27,089 nt of DNA from an uncultured Eubacteriales bacterium (GCA_900546615.1 URDJ01000036.1:1-27089), one strand, 5' to 3'. Counted from the stretch's first letter, positions 7,554-15,480 are shown. The notes: generated from the sequence alone by a model not told the origin. Made by a program: numbers and translations.

Positions 7554-8391
7554 ATTGATTGTCCGTGGCACAGAAGTCAACATCCAATGGAACGTGGAGC
7601 GGGATGACTATATCAGCCTGACTGATATCGCAAAGGTGAAAGACAGCGATAACCCCAGATACATTATCCAAAACTGGATGCGGAACCGGAATACAATCGA
7701 GTTTCTTGGTGTCTGGGAGACCCTCTACAACCCCAATTTTAACCGTGTCGAATTCGATGCGTTTAGAAGCCAGGCCGGTCTGAACAGCTTCGTAATGACT
7801 CCGCAGAAATGGATTGATTCCACAGCCGCGATAGGTATCATTTCCAAGGCGGGTCGTTATGGCGGGACCTATGCCCACAAGGAGATTGCCTTCGAGTTTG
7901 CCTCCTGGATATCAGTTGAATTCAAGCTATACCTGGTCAAGGAGTTTGAACGGCTCAAGGCAGAGGAGATGCGGCGGTTTGGCTGGGACATCAAGCGCAA
8001 TCTGGCTAAAATCAATTACCGCATCCATACCGACGCCATCAAGGAGAATCTGATCCCTCCGGAGCTGTCTGCCAAACAGACCTCTTTGGTGTACGCCAGT
8101 GAAGCGGATGTGCTGAATATGGCTTTGTTTGGTATGACTGCAAAAGAGTGGCGTGACAGCCATCCGGAGCTGAAGGGGAATATCCGGGATTACGCAAACG
8201 TCTCTCAACTGGTCTGCCTCGCCAATCTGGAAAACCTGAACGCCGTATTTATCAGTGAGGGGATGCCCCAGGCAGAACGGCTGGCAAGACTGAATGCCAT
8301 TGCCATCAGCCAGATGCAGGTACTGACACAGGGTCACCGAATTGAAATGCTGGAGGGCCAAGTGAATGGAGGATATGAACAAGACCATTGA
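7546..8391 (+). CDS. KilA-N domain protein
   Basis: A 281-residue protein. ATG 7546 overlaps the phosphatase stop by 8 bp. The first 120 residues show KilA-N hallmarks: DDYISLTDIAKVK, IIQNWMRNRNTIEFLGVWE, GRYGGTYAHKEIAFEFASWIS and EFKLYLVKEFERLK. KilA-N is a DNA-binding fold of phages, DNA viruses and mobile elements. The C-terminal part (LIPPELSAKQTSLVYASEADVLNMALFGMTAK) matches the helical region common in bacterial homologues. No membrane segment is seen. The role is probably regulatory or anti-host within the element. It is intact, unlike its upstream neighbour. Confidence 0.88.
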   Translation: MDKLIVRGTEVNIQWNVERDDYISLTDIAKVKDSDNPRYIIQNWMRNRNTIEFLGVWETLYNPNFNRVEFDAFRSQAGLNSFVMTPQKWIDSTAAIGIISKAGRYGGTYAHKEIAFEFASWISVEFKLYLVKEFERLKAEEMRRFGWDIKRNLAKINYRIHTDAIKENLIPPELSAKQTSLVYASEADVLNMALFGMTAKEWRDSHPELKGNIRDYANVSQLVCLANLENLNAVFISEGMPQAERLARLNAIAISQMQVLTQGHRIEMLEGQVNGGYEQDH

Positions 8392-8677
8392 CGAACTGAC
8401 CTTGATTCTCCTCTATCTGACCTCCTGGCAGGAGTATCCCACAGAGGGGATTCGGCATAAACCGATCCGGACGGCCGAAAAGCTCCGCCTGACCTGGAAG
8501 GGACACGACCGCAGCGCGCTGACTCGGCTGGATTCGGCTGGACTGGTCTTCAACGATTGCGGGAAAGCGCCCATTCAGATCACCCAAGAGGGGGAAACTC
8601 GGGCTCGGGAGTTGCTCCGGAAGTATGGAATTTCCTGTTCTGACGCTTCCATTATCCAGCCGGAGGGACACAGATGA
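8366..8677 (+). CDS. DUF6429-like small protein
   Basis: A 103-residue protein. The start ATG 8366 lies inside the end of the KilA-N gene and has GGAGGG (8352-8357) 8 bp upstream. ATG 8375 is less likely because its GGAGG is only 2 bp away. The pattern ELTLILLYLTSWQEYP, then RLTWKGHDRSALTRLDSAGLVFN, then ITQEGETRARELL resembles DUF6429, a small winged-helix-like family where a short helix is followed by a W-KG-D-LD-L-G motif. It is coupled to the genes on both sides. The function is unknown; a small DNA-binding or accessory factor is likely. Confidence 0.65.
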   Translation: MEDMNKTIDELTLILLYLTSWQEYPTEGIRHKPIRTAEKLRLTWKGHDRSALTRLDSAGLVFNDCGKAPIQITQEGETRARELLRKYGISCSDASIIQPEGHR

Positions 8678-8871
8678 GCAGCAAACGGGTCTGCCCAAAT
8701 TGCGGCCGGAAGATGAAGCAGCAGTTTATCGGTTTGTTCCACTGCAAATGCGGGGTTAGTTGGAAAAGCGATATCGGCTTTTTTGAACGGACTCGAGATA
8801 TGATGTTTGCATTGGAAAGAAGGCAGGCTGGCAAGAAAGTGAAACAGGTTCCTATTATCAGACAAAAATAG
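8674..8871 (+). CDS. Small zinc-ribbon protein
   Basis: A 65-residue protein. ATG 8674 overlaps the previous TGA (ATGA) and follows GGAGGG. RVCPNCGRKMK and FHCKCGVSWKSD give two CxxC/CxC pairs that can bind one zinc ion; the rest is basic (ERRQAGKKVKQ). This is the last gene before the terminator at 8952. A nucleic-acid or protein binding role within the element is inferred from the fold alone. Confidence 0.7.
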   Translation: MSSKRVCPNCGRKMKQQFIGLFHCKCGVSWKSDIGFFERTRDMMFALERRQAGKKVKQVPIIRQK

Positions 8872-8951
8872 TCGATTTGGCGAGATACTTTGCAGGATCA
8901 ACAGTTGTAGGACGGCCAAACGAAAATATCCAGATTGAAGTCCGAAGACAG

Positions 8952-8980
8952 AGCGGCAAACCATGCGGTTTGCCGCTTTT
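8952..8980 (+). terminator. Strong terminator closing the mobile-element run
   Basis: AGCGGCAAACC (8952-8962) pairs perfectly with 8967-8977 over an ATGC loop, followed by TTTT and an AT-rich stretch. Confidence 0.85.
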
Positions 8981-9419
8981 ATATCTCGCGGCAGGATGAC
9001 ATGAAAAAATGACGCGCAACGCCGTGCGTTTTTGCAGAGCTTCATTTGATACCAGATCATAACAATGACAAAAATCAGGCAGAAGTTGCAGTCCTTCCAA
9101 TTTGTTATGCATTATATCAATTAGTTTGAAATATTGCGTTTCTGGTAGATTTAGAGGGCAGATAAGTGGGCAAAACAGTAAGTTCAAGCATGCTTTGGGT
9201 AGAAATACTGCGGAAATCGACAAGCCGAAGGCTACAAAAATATGCAAAATGCGCGATTGAAAAATGCGTAATACTGTGATATATTTGAGCCAGCAGAAAA
9301 CCAAATGAATCTGATCATCTCGCGGCCAAGTGCAGCGTGTATGATATCCCCTCCAAAAAATGCGGGTCCGGCAGATATCCATCCGGGTATTTGCCGGACC
9401 CGTGTGTTTGAGGCAGCTA
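8981..9419. other. AT-richer spacer between element and host-like genes
   Basis: No convincing gene on either strand. Base composition drops below that of both flanks, as often seen at element junctions. It holds one strong hairpin near its right end, CGGGTCCGGCA (9363-9373) with 9392-9402, perfect over 11 bp with an 18-nt loop. No T-run follows, so this is not a classical terminator. The spacer could contain the right boundary of the element. Confidence 0.4.
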
Positions 9420-9448
9420 TTGACGCAGGCGCGGAAATGTGGTGTAAT
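9420..9448 (+). promoter_or_regulatory. Promoter of the CNNM-type transporter gene
   Basis: TTGACG (9420-9425), 17 bp spacer, TGTAAT (9443-9448). This predicts a leader of about 130 nt before the GTG at 9584. Confidence 0.6.
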
Positions 9449-9527
9449 ATCGTAAAAGGAGAATGCCATTTAACATGGAAGACGACGGCGCCTGTAAACA
9501 GCATAAATATTGTATAGATCGCGGTCA

Positions 9528-9565
9528 CGCCCACTGGAGTAGCAGATGGGCGCGTCCGCATTTTT
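9528..9565 (+). promoter_or_regulatory. Possible leader attenuator before the transporter gene
   Basis: CGCCCA (9528-9533) pairs with TGGGCG (9547-9552), and a TTTTT run lies shortly after, all inside the predicted leader. The arrangement fits a transcription attenuator or the expression platform of a metal-sensing riboswitch. I could not match a known riboswitch consensus such as M-box or yybP-ykoY. Confidence 0.3.
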
Positions 9566-9583
9566 GTTTGGGAGGGTTATAAA

Positions 9584-10645
9584 GTGACGACTTTGGCTTG
9601 GCAGTTGATACTCCAGGTCGTGCTCATCGCACTGAATGCTGTATTTGCCTGTGCTGAGATCGCGGTCATCTCGATAAAGGACGCGAGGATAGCGGCGCTG
9701 GCAAAGGAGGGGAACAAAAGGGCTGTGAGGCTCGAGCGGCTGACTAACCAGCCTGCGCGGTTTTTGGCGACGATACAGGTGGCCATAACGCTTTCGGGCT
9801 TCCTTGGCAGCGCCTTTGCGGCAGATAACTTTTCGGAGGCTCTGGTTGACTGGATGGTCGGGCTTGGAGCTGTTGTCGACCCGAAGTTGCTGGACACCAT
9901 TGCGGTGGTGCTGATAACGCTGGTGCTGAGCTATTTCACTCTGGTGTTCGGGGAGCTGGTCCCAAAGAGGCTGGCTATGAAGAACGCGGAGAAGCTGGCT
10001 CTGGGCGTGTCCGGGCTGGTGACGTTCATTTCGGTGGTGTTCAAGCCGATAGTGTCGCTGCTCACTGCCTCGACGAACGGGATGCTGAGGCTGTTCCGTG
10101 TTGACCCGAATTCGGACGAGGATGTATACTCTGAGGAGGAGATACGCATGATGGCGATAGCGGGCAGCCAGCAGGGAACGATAGGGGAGGACGAGAACGA
10201 GTTTATCCAGAACCTGTTCGAGTTTGACGACCTGAGGGCGGAGGAATTCGCTACGCACCGCACGCAGATGAGCGTACTTTGGGCGGACGGTACGACTGAG
10301 GACTGGGAGCGTGAGATATTCACATCCCGTCACTCGCTATATCCGGTGTGCAGGGAGACGACTGACAAGGTCGTGGGCATGCTGGATATCAAGGATTATT
10401 TCGCCCTGCCCGACAGGAGCGCCGAGGCGGCGATGAAGTCGGCGGTCAAGGAGCCGTATTTCGTGCCTGACAGCATCAAGGCCGACGTTCTGTTCAAACG
10501 GATGAGGGACGAGCGGCTGCGCATTGTGGTCGTGCTGGACGAATACGGCGGCGTGACGGGGATCGTGACCCTCAGCGACCTGCTTGAGCTGCTGGTAGGG
10601 GAGTTCAATTACTGTGCCCCTGATGCAAAAACTGAGGGGAATTAA
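9584..10645 (+). CDS. CNNM/CorC (HlyC) family transporter, short form
   Basis: A 353-residue membrane protein. GTG 9584 follows GGGAGGG. The N-terminal 180 residues are a CNNM (DUF21) domain: hydrophobic helices at about 5-25, 60-85, 105-125 and 145-165, with LSGFLGSAFAA and VFGELVPKRLAMKNAEK. A CBS pair follows (SRHSLYPVCRETTDKVVGMLDIKD; LRIVVVLDEYGGVTGIVTLSDLLE), which binds nucleotides in this family. The protein ends soon after LLVGEF, so the C-terminal CorC/HlyC domain (about 80 residues) of typical 420-440 residue members is absent. Members move or control Mg2+ or other divalent ions. I see no frameshift, so this looks like a natural short form. Confidence 0.85.
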   Translation: MTTLAWQLILQVVLIALNAVFACAEIAVISIKDARIAALAKEGNKRAVRLERLTNQPARFLATIQVAITLSGFLGSAFAADNFSEALVDWMVGLGAVVDPKLLDTIAVVLITLVLSYFTLVFGELVPKRLAMKNAEKLALGVSGLVTFISVVFKPIVSLLTASTNGMLRLFRVDPNSDEDVYSEEEIRMMAIAGSQQGTIGEDENEFIQNLFEFDDLRAEEFATHRTQMSVLWADGTTEDWEREIFTSRHSLYPVCRETTDKVVGMLDIKDYFALPDRSAEAAMKSAVKEPYFVPDSIKADVLFKRMRDERLRIVVVLDEYGGVTGIVTLSDLLELLVGEFNYCAPDAKTEGN

Positions 10646-10652
10646 CAAATTA

Positions 10653-10681
10653 TTGATTTATTCTGCGGCGTGGGGTGCTAT
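10653..10681 (+). promoter_or_regulatory. Likely promoter of the zinc-ribbon to lar operon
   Basis: TTGATT (10653-10658), 17 bp spacer, TGCTAT (10676-10681). The -10 element is weak, but it is the only good pair before the gene at 10717. No terminator separates it from the transporter gene upstream. Confidence 0.4.
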
Positions 10682-10716
10682 TATTATCTGAAGCAAGATT
10701 GAAAAGGTGAAGCGGT

Positions 10717-11121
10717 ATGCGGGAAAAGCTGATAAGATTCATGACAGGGCGCAACGGCGCCGACAATTTATCCAGGGCCGTATCATTCGTGGTCATCGCG
10801 TTTCTGGTCGTCGGGTTTTTCACCGACGCCCGGGTCTCGAGAGTGCTGTGGGTGTTTGCAGTGCTGGGCATGGTCTATACCTATTTCCGCATTTTTTCGA
10901 GGAACGTGTACAAGAGACGACAGGAGAACCAGAAGTATCTGCGCATGACCTCGGGGGTGCGTGGCTATTTCAGGGGACTTCGGGAGAGGTGGTCGCAGAG
11001 GAAGGACTATAAATTCTACCGCTGCCCGAGCTGCCACACGCTGCTGAGGGTGCCGAGAGGCAAGGGAAAGATAAAGCTTGTGTGCCGCAAATGCGGTACG
11101 TCGTTCATTAAGAAGACCTGA
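10717..11121 (+). CDS. Membrane protein with C-terminal zinc ribbon
   Basis: A 134-residue protein. ATG 10717 follows AAAAGGTGAAGC. Two hydrophobic helices (AVSFVVIAFLVVGFF and VLWVFAVLGMVYTYFRIF) at about 20-60 are followed by a basic linker and a cytoplasmic zinc ribbon, YRCPSCHTLLRVPRGKGKIKLVCRKCGTSF, with two CxxC pairs 20-25 residues apart. It is first in a tight run: 3 bp before DUF5685, then J-domain, LarE, LarB and LarC. Homologues are common in Clostridia without known function. A membrane tether for a client or cofactor complex is a guess from context. Confidence 0.75.
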   Translation: MREKLIRFMTGRNGADNLSRAVSFVVIAFLVVGFFTDARVSRVLWVFAVLGMVYTYFRIFSRNVYKRRQENQKYLRMTSGVRGYFRGLRERWSQRKDYKFYRCPSCHTLLRVPRGKGKIKLVCRKCGTSFIKKT

Positions 11122-11124
11122 TAT

Positions 11125-11976
11125 ATGTTTGGCTACGTCATCGCGAACAAAGATATAATGACCGAGGAGCAGGAGGCCAGATACCGCGCCTGCTACTGCG
11201 GCCTGTGTCATGCCCTGCATCGGCGGCACGGCTCGCTCTCAAGGGTCACGCTGACCTACGACATGACCTTTCTTGTGCTGCTGTTAAACTCCATGTACGA
11301 GCCGGAGGAGGCCGAGGGCAGCTCCAGGTGCGTTATGCACCCGGTGAGACGGCACGACTGGGTCTCGAGCTGGGTGACGGAGTATGCGGCGGACATGAAC
11401 CTCGCCCTTGCATATCTCAAATGCATGGACGACTGGAAGGACGAGCGCAGGTTCACAAGCCGCTGCGAGGCCGCTGTGCTCAGCGAAGAATACTTTTACG
11501 TGACGCAGAAATACCCGGAGAAATGCAAATTCATCAACGACTGCCTGGATGAGCTTTCGGAGATAGAACGCCGGGGAGAGACTGATCCCGATGCCGGGGC
11601 GAGATGCTTCGGCAGACTCATGGGCGAGATATTTGCCGAGGGTCCGGACAGGCTCTGGAGCGAGCGGCTGAGGCTTTTCGGGCAGGAGCTGGGCGAATTT
11701 ATTTATATAATGGACGCGGTCCTCGATCTGGAGGGCGACAGGGCGGCGGGCAGATATAATCCCGTAGCCGCCTACGCCACAGGGAAAACCGAGGACGACC
11801 TGCGCTATACCCTGACCATGCTGATAGGCGAGTGCGCCGCGGTGTTCGAGCGGCTGCCCGTCGTAAGGGACGCGGACATTATGAGGAATATACTCTACTC
11901 AGGCGTATGGCTCCGTTACAATGCGGAGATGGCCCGCAGGCATGGCGAAGAAGGGGGAAGGCCGGTTGAATCGTGA
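11125..11976 (+). CDS. DUF5685 family protein
   Basis: A 283-residue protein starting 3 bp after the membrane zinc-ribbon gene. The N-terminal MFGYVIANK followed by [17 protein letters not shown] (a Cys-x-Cys-x-x-Cys cluster) is characteristic of DUF5685. The rest is helical, and [17 protein letters not shown] recalls the Asp-rich helix of all-alpha polyprenyl-synthase-like folds, though without a full DDxxD motif. No signal peptide or membrane helix is seen. The family usually lies next to a J-domain gene, as here. The biochemical role is unknown. A scaffold or client-binding partner of the J-domain protein is plausible. Confidence 0.8.
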   Translation: MFGYVIANKDIMTEEQEARYRACYCGLCHALHRRHGSLSRVTLTYDMTFLVLLLNSMYEPEEAEGSSRCVMHPVRRHDWVSSWVTEYAADMNLALAYLKCMDDWKDERRFTSRCEAAVLSEEYFYVTQKYPEKCKFINDCLDELSEIERRGETDPDAGARCFGRLMGEIFAEGPDRLWSERLRLFGQELGEFIYIMDAVLDLEGDRAAGRYNPVAAYATGKTEDDLRYTLTMLIGECAAVFERLPVVRDADIMRNILYSGVWLRYNAEMARRHGEEGGRPVES

Positions 11977-12658
11977 CCCGTATGAGGTCCTTGGCGTCTC
12001 GAGGGACGCGACGGATGAGGAGATAAAGACAGCATACCGCACGCTGGCGAAGAAGTATCACCCGGACAGGAATCCGGGCAATAAAGCGGCGGCGGAGAAG
12101 ATGAACGAGATAAACGCGGCCTATGACGCGATAAAGAGCGGCGAAGCCGAACGCTATTCGCAGGGCGGCGGCTATGGCTATGGCTACGGCAGCGGGCAGC
12201 AGGGCTACGGCGGCGGGCAGCAGCAGTGGGACCCCTGGGGAGCCTGGGGCGGCTGGCAGCAGACCGAATGGGGCTACGGCGGCGGGCAGCAGTATCAGGA
12301 GCGCAACGAGTACCGCGCAGCAGAGAATTATATTAGGGCGCGGCATTTCCAGGAGGCGATGACCGTGCTGTCGTCCGTGCCGGCGTCTGAGAGAGACGCG
12401 AGGTGGTATTTCCTCGCGGGCATCGCGAACTCGGGACTGGGCAACAAGATAACCGCCATGGAATTTGCGCAGCGGGCTGTGCAGCTTGAGCCGGATAACG
12501 AGGAATACAGGAGGTTCCTGGACGAGCTGCAGCACGGCGGCACCGTGTATACCAGCTACAGCTCCGGTTTCCCGGCCGGGGACTGGACCTCTGGCAAGCT
12601 ATGCCTTGGCCTGTGCGCTGCGCAGTTTTTGCTTAGATTCTGCTTCTGCCGCTGCTGA
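11966..12658 (+). CDS. J-domain (DnaJ-like) protein with Gly/Tyr/Trp/Gln-rich linker
   Basis: I favour TTG 11966 ([11 protein letters not shown]): it matches how such proteins begin, and GGGGGAAGG (11953-11961) lies 4 bp before it. ATG 11942 adds eight residues but lacks a good site; either start overlaps the DUF5685 stop. The J-domain spans residues 3-70 with the HPD motif in YHPDRN, which stimulates an Hsp70 ATPase. A 50-residue linker of repeated GYG, GGGQQ and WG follows. Residues about 110-180 are TPR-like helices ([47 protein letters not shown]). The tail is Cys-rich. No Gly/Phe region or DnaJ zinc centre is present, so it is a class C type. Confidence 0.82.
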   Translation: MNRDPYEVLGVSRDATDEEIKTAYRTLAKKYHPDRNPGNKAAAEKMNEINAAYDAIKSGEAERYSQGGGYGYGYGSGQQGYGGGQQQWDPWGAWGGWQQTEWGYGGGQQYQERNEYRAAENYIRARHFQEAMTVLSSVPASERDARWYFLAGIANSGLGNKITAMEFAQRAVQLEPDNEEYRRFLDELQHGGTVYTSYSSGFPAGDWTSGKLCLGLCAAQFLLRFCFCRC

Positions 12659-13407
12659 TGATGACGCTGGAAGAATTTTTTGCGCGGCACCCGAAGACCG
12701 CGCTCGGCTTCTCCGGCGGCACTGATTCGGCGTACCTGTTGTACGCCGGGCGAAAGTGCGGCGCGGACGTGAGGCCGTATTACATAAAGACGCAGTTCCA
12801 GCCGAGGTTCGAGCTTTCAGACGCGCAGCGGCTGTGCGGCGAACTGGGTGCGGAGCTTTGCGTAATAGAAGCCGACGTGCTGTCAGAGGAACTGATAGCC
12901 GCGAACCCGGCTGACAGATGCTATCACTGCAAGAGGGCGCTGTTCACGCTTCTGAGCGAGCGGGCGGCGTCCGACGGCTGTACGGAGATAATTGACGGTA
13001 CCAACGCCTCTGATGATCCTTGCGACCGGCCGGGAACGATGGCACTGCGGGAACTGCATGTGCTCTCGCCGCTGCGGGATTGCGGCATAACAAAGGCTGA
13101 GGTGCGCAGACTGTCGAGGGAGGCAGGTCTGTTCACTGCGGACAAACCGTCGTATGCCTGCCTCGCAACGAGGATACCGACCGGGCGGCGCATAGACGGC
13201 AATACCCTGTCGATGGTCGAGAATGCGGAGGATAAACTGCGCGGGCTGGGCTATGTTGACCTGAGAGCAAGGGTCATAGACGGCGGCGTGAGGCTTGAGT
13301 TGCCTGAGGGCATGCTGGAGCGCGCCGTGAAGGAGCGCAAAATGCTGCTGGATATACTCGGCGGCTTTGGCAATGTGACACTGGATCTGAGAGGTAGGAA
13401 AGAGTGA
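12658..13407 (+). CDS. larE: LarE, ATP-dependent sacrificial sulfur transferase
   Basis: A 249-residue cytoplasmic PP-loop enzyme. The start codon overlaps the J-domain stop by 1 bp. SGGTDS (19-24) is the ATP pyrophosphatase loop, followed by the family motif CYHCKRALF (Cys88, Cys91) and, at 168, the cysteine in PSYACLATRIP. That cysteine aligns with Cys176 of Lactobacillus plantarum LarE, which gives up its sulfur to make the thiocarboxylates of the nickel-pincer nucleotide (NPN) cofactor. The length fits the family. Some LarE proteins use an iron-sulfur cluster instead; the CxxC pair leaves that open. Expression should be coupled to LarB, whose GTG overlaps its TGA. Confidence 0.92.
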   Translation: MMTLEEFFARHPKTALGFSGGTDSAYLLYAGRKCGADVRPYYIKTQFQPRFELSDAQRLCGELGAELCVIEADVLSEELIAANPADRCYHCKRALFTLLSERAASDGCTEIIDGTNASDDPCDRPGTMALRELHVLSPLRDCGITKAEVRRLSREAGLFTADKPSYACLATRIPTGRRIDGNTLSMVENAEDKLRGLGYVDLRARVIDGGVRLELPEGMLERAVKERKMLLDILGGFGNVTLDLRGRKE

Positions 13408-14162
13408 AAAAACAGGACGTGATGGAGATACTCAGAGCCGTCGAGAGCGGCAGACTGAGTTCGGACGAGGCATTCACGAAGCTCAAACTCGCACCGTTCG
13501 AGGATATTGGTTTCGCGAAGGTGGACCACCACCGCGAGATGCGGCAGGGCGTTGCCGAGGTCATATACGGTCAGGGCAAAACGCCTGAGCAAATCGCAAG
13601 GATAAGCGAGACGTTAAGGCGCGGCGGCGACAGGGTCGTGCTTATAACGCGGATGTCGAAGGAGACTGCCCAGTACGTCGGCGAGCGCTTTGAGCTGGTG
13701 TACGACGAGGTGTCGCGAGTCGGAAGGATAGGCGATATGCCTGAGCCGGACGGCGTGGGGACTGTCGTGGTCGCCACGGGCGGTACGACGGATATACCCG
13801 TTGCCGAGGAGGCGGCGCTGACCGCTGAGGCGCTCGGGAACAGGGTGAAACGGCTCTATGACGTGGGCGTGTCGGGCATACACCGGCTGCTTGACCACGC
13901 GGAGGATATAATGACTGCGCGCTGCATCGTGGCCGTCGCGGGTATGGAAGGCGCGTTGCCGAGCGTTATAGGCGGGCTGGCGGATTGCCCGGTCATCGCC
14001 GTGCCGACGAGCGTGGGCTACGGCGCGGCCTTCGGAGGCGTTGCGGCACTGCTGTCGATGCTCAACTCCTGCGCCAGCGGACTGTCGGTCGTCAATATCG
14101 ATAACGGTTTCGGCGCGGGTTACCTTGCAAGCATGATAAATCACCTGGGGGCCGAGAAATGA
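13404..14162 (+). CDS. larB: LarB, nickel-pincer nucleotide carboxylase/hydrolase
   Basis: A 252-residue protein. GTG 13404 overlaps the LarE TGA (GTGA). LarB carboxylates nicotinic acid adenine dinucleotide and hydrolyses it to the dicarboxylated mononucleotide, the first step to the NPN cofactor. The N-terminal region (YGQGKTPEQI) is followed by an AIR-carboxylase-like (PurE) fold: VVVATGGTTDIPVAEEA, VGVSGIHRLL, VAVAGMEGALPSVIGGL and PVIAVPTSVGYGAAFGG. These are the conserved LarB stretches, and the length is typical. It is coupled on both sides (ATGA overlap with LarC). Confidence 0.94.
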   Translation: MKKQDVMEILRAVESGRLSSDEAFTKLKLAPFEDIGFAKVDHHREMRQGVAEVIYGQGKTPEQIARISETLRRGGDRVVLITRMSKETAQYVGERFELVYDEVSRVGRIGDMPEPDGVGTVVVATGGTTDIPVAEEAALTAEALGNRVKRLYDVGVSGIHRLLDHAEDIMTARCIVAVAGMEGALPSVIGGLADCPVIAVPTSVGYGAAFGGVAALLSMLNSCASGLSVVNIDNGFGAGYLASMINHLGAEK

Positions 14163-15346
14163 GAACGCTCTATCTTGATTGCGGCATGGGCGCGTCAGGC
14201 GATATGCTCATGGCCGCGCTGTCGCAGGTAGCCCCGGAGGGCGAAAAGATATGCGGACAGATCGAAGGGCTCGGCCTGACAGGCGTCAGAGCCAGCGCGG
14301 AGACCGTGCTGAAAAACGGCATCGCGGGGCTGCATATAAAGGTGACGGTGCACGGGGAGGACGAGGCCGAGCCGCACGAGCACCATCACGAGCATCATGA
14401 TCACCCTCACCACGAGCACCGCAGCCTTGGGGATATCTGCCGGATGATAGACGGCTTCGAGCTGCCGGAGAAGGTGCGGGAGGACGCCAAGGCGGTGTAT
14501 GCACTCATTGCGCAGGCGGAGGGCCGCGTGCACGGCCGCGAAGCGGGCGAGGTACACTTCCACGAGGTCGGCGCGCTTGACGCGGTGGCGGACGTGACGG
14601 GCGTGTGCCTGCTGATGTACGAGCTGGGCGCAGAGCGCGTCGTGGCGTCGCCGGTGCGGGTCGGGTACGGCACGGTGAGGTGTGCGCACGGCGTCATGCC
14701 GGTGCCCGCTCCGGCGACGGCGCTGCTGCTCGAGGGCGTGCCGGTGTACGCGGGTGATATCGAGGGCGAGATGTGCACTCCGACCGGCGCGGCGCTGGTT
14801 AAATACTTCGCGGACGAGTACGGAACCATGCCGGAGATGATCGTGGAGCGCTCTGGATTCGGCATGGGCACGAGGGACTATGAACGCGTGAACGGGCTGC
14901 GTGCAATCGTGGGCGAGGCGAAGGCCAGACTGCCTAGGGTGACGGAGTTGAGATGCAATCTGGACGATATCACGGCGGAGGACCTGGCGTATGCACAGGA
15001 GCTGTTGCTGGAGCACGGGGCGCTGGACGTGTATACGCAGCCGCTGGGGATGAAGAAGGGCCGGATGGGCGTGATGCTGAGCTGCCTGTGCGCCGAGGAG
15101 CGCGAGGAGGAGTTTGCGCGGCTCATGCTGAAACACACGCCGACGCTGGGCCTGCGCGTGTACCGCCCGGAGCGGATAACGCTGGCGCGCAGGACGGAGA
15201 AGCGGGAGACCGTGCTGGGCGAGGTCACGGTAAAATACGCGGAGGGCCACGGCGTCAGGAAGTCAAAACCCGAGTTCGAGGACCTGAAACGCCTGTCGCA
15301 GGAGACAGGCCTGAGCCTGAGCGAGCTGAGAGATCGGTTGAGATAA
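14159..15346 (+). CDS. larC: LarC, nickel insertion CTP-dependent cyclometallase (single frame)
   Basis: A 395-residue protein. ATG 14159 overlaps the LarB TGA. LarC inserts Ni into the pincer ligand using CTP, the last step of NPN synthesis. YLDCGMGASGDMLMAAL is the N-terminal signature; HEVGALDAVADVTGVC and TPTGAALVKYFADEYG follow, with MKKGRMGVMLSCLC and LGLRVYRPER in the C-terminal part. A His-rich segment at about 71-92 fits a nickel store or loading site. In L. plantarum the gene is split into LarC1/LarC2 joined by ribosomal frameshifting; here one frame covers both. No LarA follows: the next signals are a hairpin and a new promoter. Confidence 0.94.
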   Translation: MRTLYLDCGMGASGDMLMAALSQVAPEGEKICGQIEGLGLTGVRASAETVLKNGIAGLHIKVTVHGEDEAEPHEHHHEHHDHPHHEHRSLGDICRMIDGFELPEKVREDAKAVYALIAQAEGRVHGREAGEVHFHEVGALDAVADVTGVCLLMYELGAERVVASPVRVGYGTVRCAHGVMPVPAPATALLLEGVPVYAGDIEGEMCTPTGAALVKYFADEYGTMPEMIVERSGFGMGTRDYERVNGLRAIVGEAKARLPRVTELRCNLDDITAEDLAYAQELLLEHGALDVYTQPLGMKKGRMGVMLSCLCAEEREEEFARLMLKHTPTLGLRVYRPERITLARRTEKRETVLGEVTVKYAEGHGVRKSKPEFEDLKRLSQETGLSLSELRDRLR

Positions 15347-15357
15347 AAAGGAAACGC

Positions 15358-15401
15358 ATACGCTGGCCCGGGGAGGATGTCGCCTTCCCGGGCCAGCGTA
15401 T
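15358..15401 (+). terminator. Long hairpin after the lar genes
   Basis: A 19-bp stem (15358-15376 with 15383-15401, one G-T pair) closes over a 6-nt loop, 11 bp after the LarC stop. The T-run is poor, so it may stabilise mRNA ends or terminate inefficiently in either direction. Confidence 0.6.
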
Positions 15402-15451
15402 CTACAGAACCAGAAATTTACGAAAGTTTTATAAAGAATAGTATTTTGCGG

Positions 15452-15480
15452 TTGCAATTAGTGGAATTTAGTGATACAAT
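15452..15480 (+). promoter_or_regulatory. Promoter of the SLH surface protein
   Basis: TTGCAA (15452-15457), 17 bp, TACAAT (15475-15480). The -35 and the bases around it (GGTTGCAATT) are the same as in the promoter at 19426, suggesting shared strength or control. Confidence 0.75.

Larger units (their letters stand above)
1..8980 (+). mobile_element. Serine-recombinase mobile element with cargo (bounds approximate)
   Basis: All genes from 261 to 8871 lie on the plus strand, mostly with overlapping ends. They include three serine-recombinase family genes, a sigma-like regulator and phage- or plasmid-type cargo (KilA-N, DUF1016, DUF6429). This composition is typical of integrative elements in Clostridia. 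The run ends at a strong terminator (8952-8980), after which base composition becomes AT-richer and then host-like genes start. No attachment-site repeats were identified, so the true ends are unknown. No relaxase, conjugation or capsid gene is present, so the element is either mobilised by helpers or a remnant. Confidence 0.6.

Noticed and set aside
8858..9469. 203-codon minus-strand frame in the spacer after the mobile element
   Set aside because: No RBS or family signal; crosses a terminator and a hairpin; irregular hydrophobic composition.
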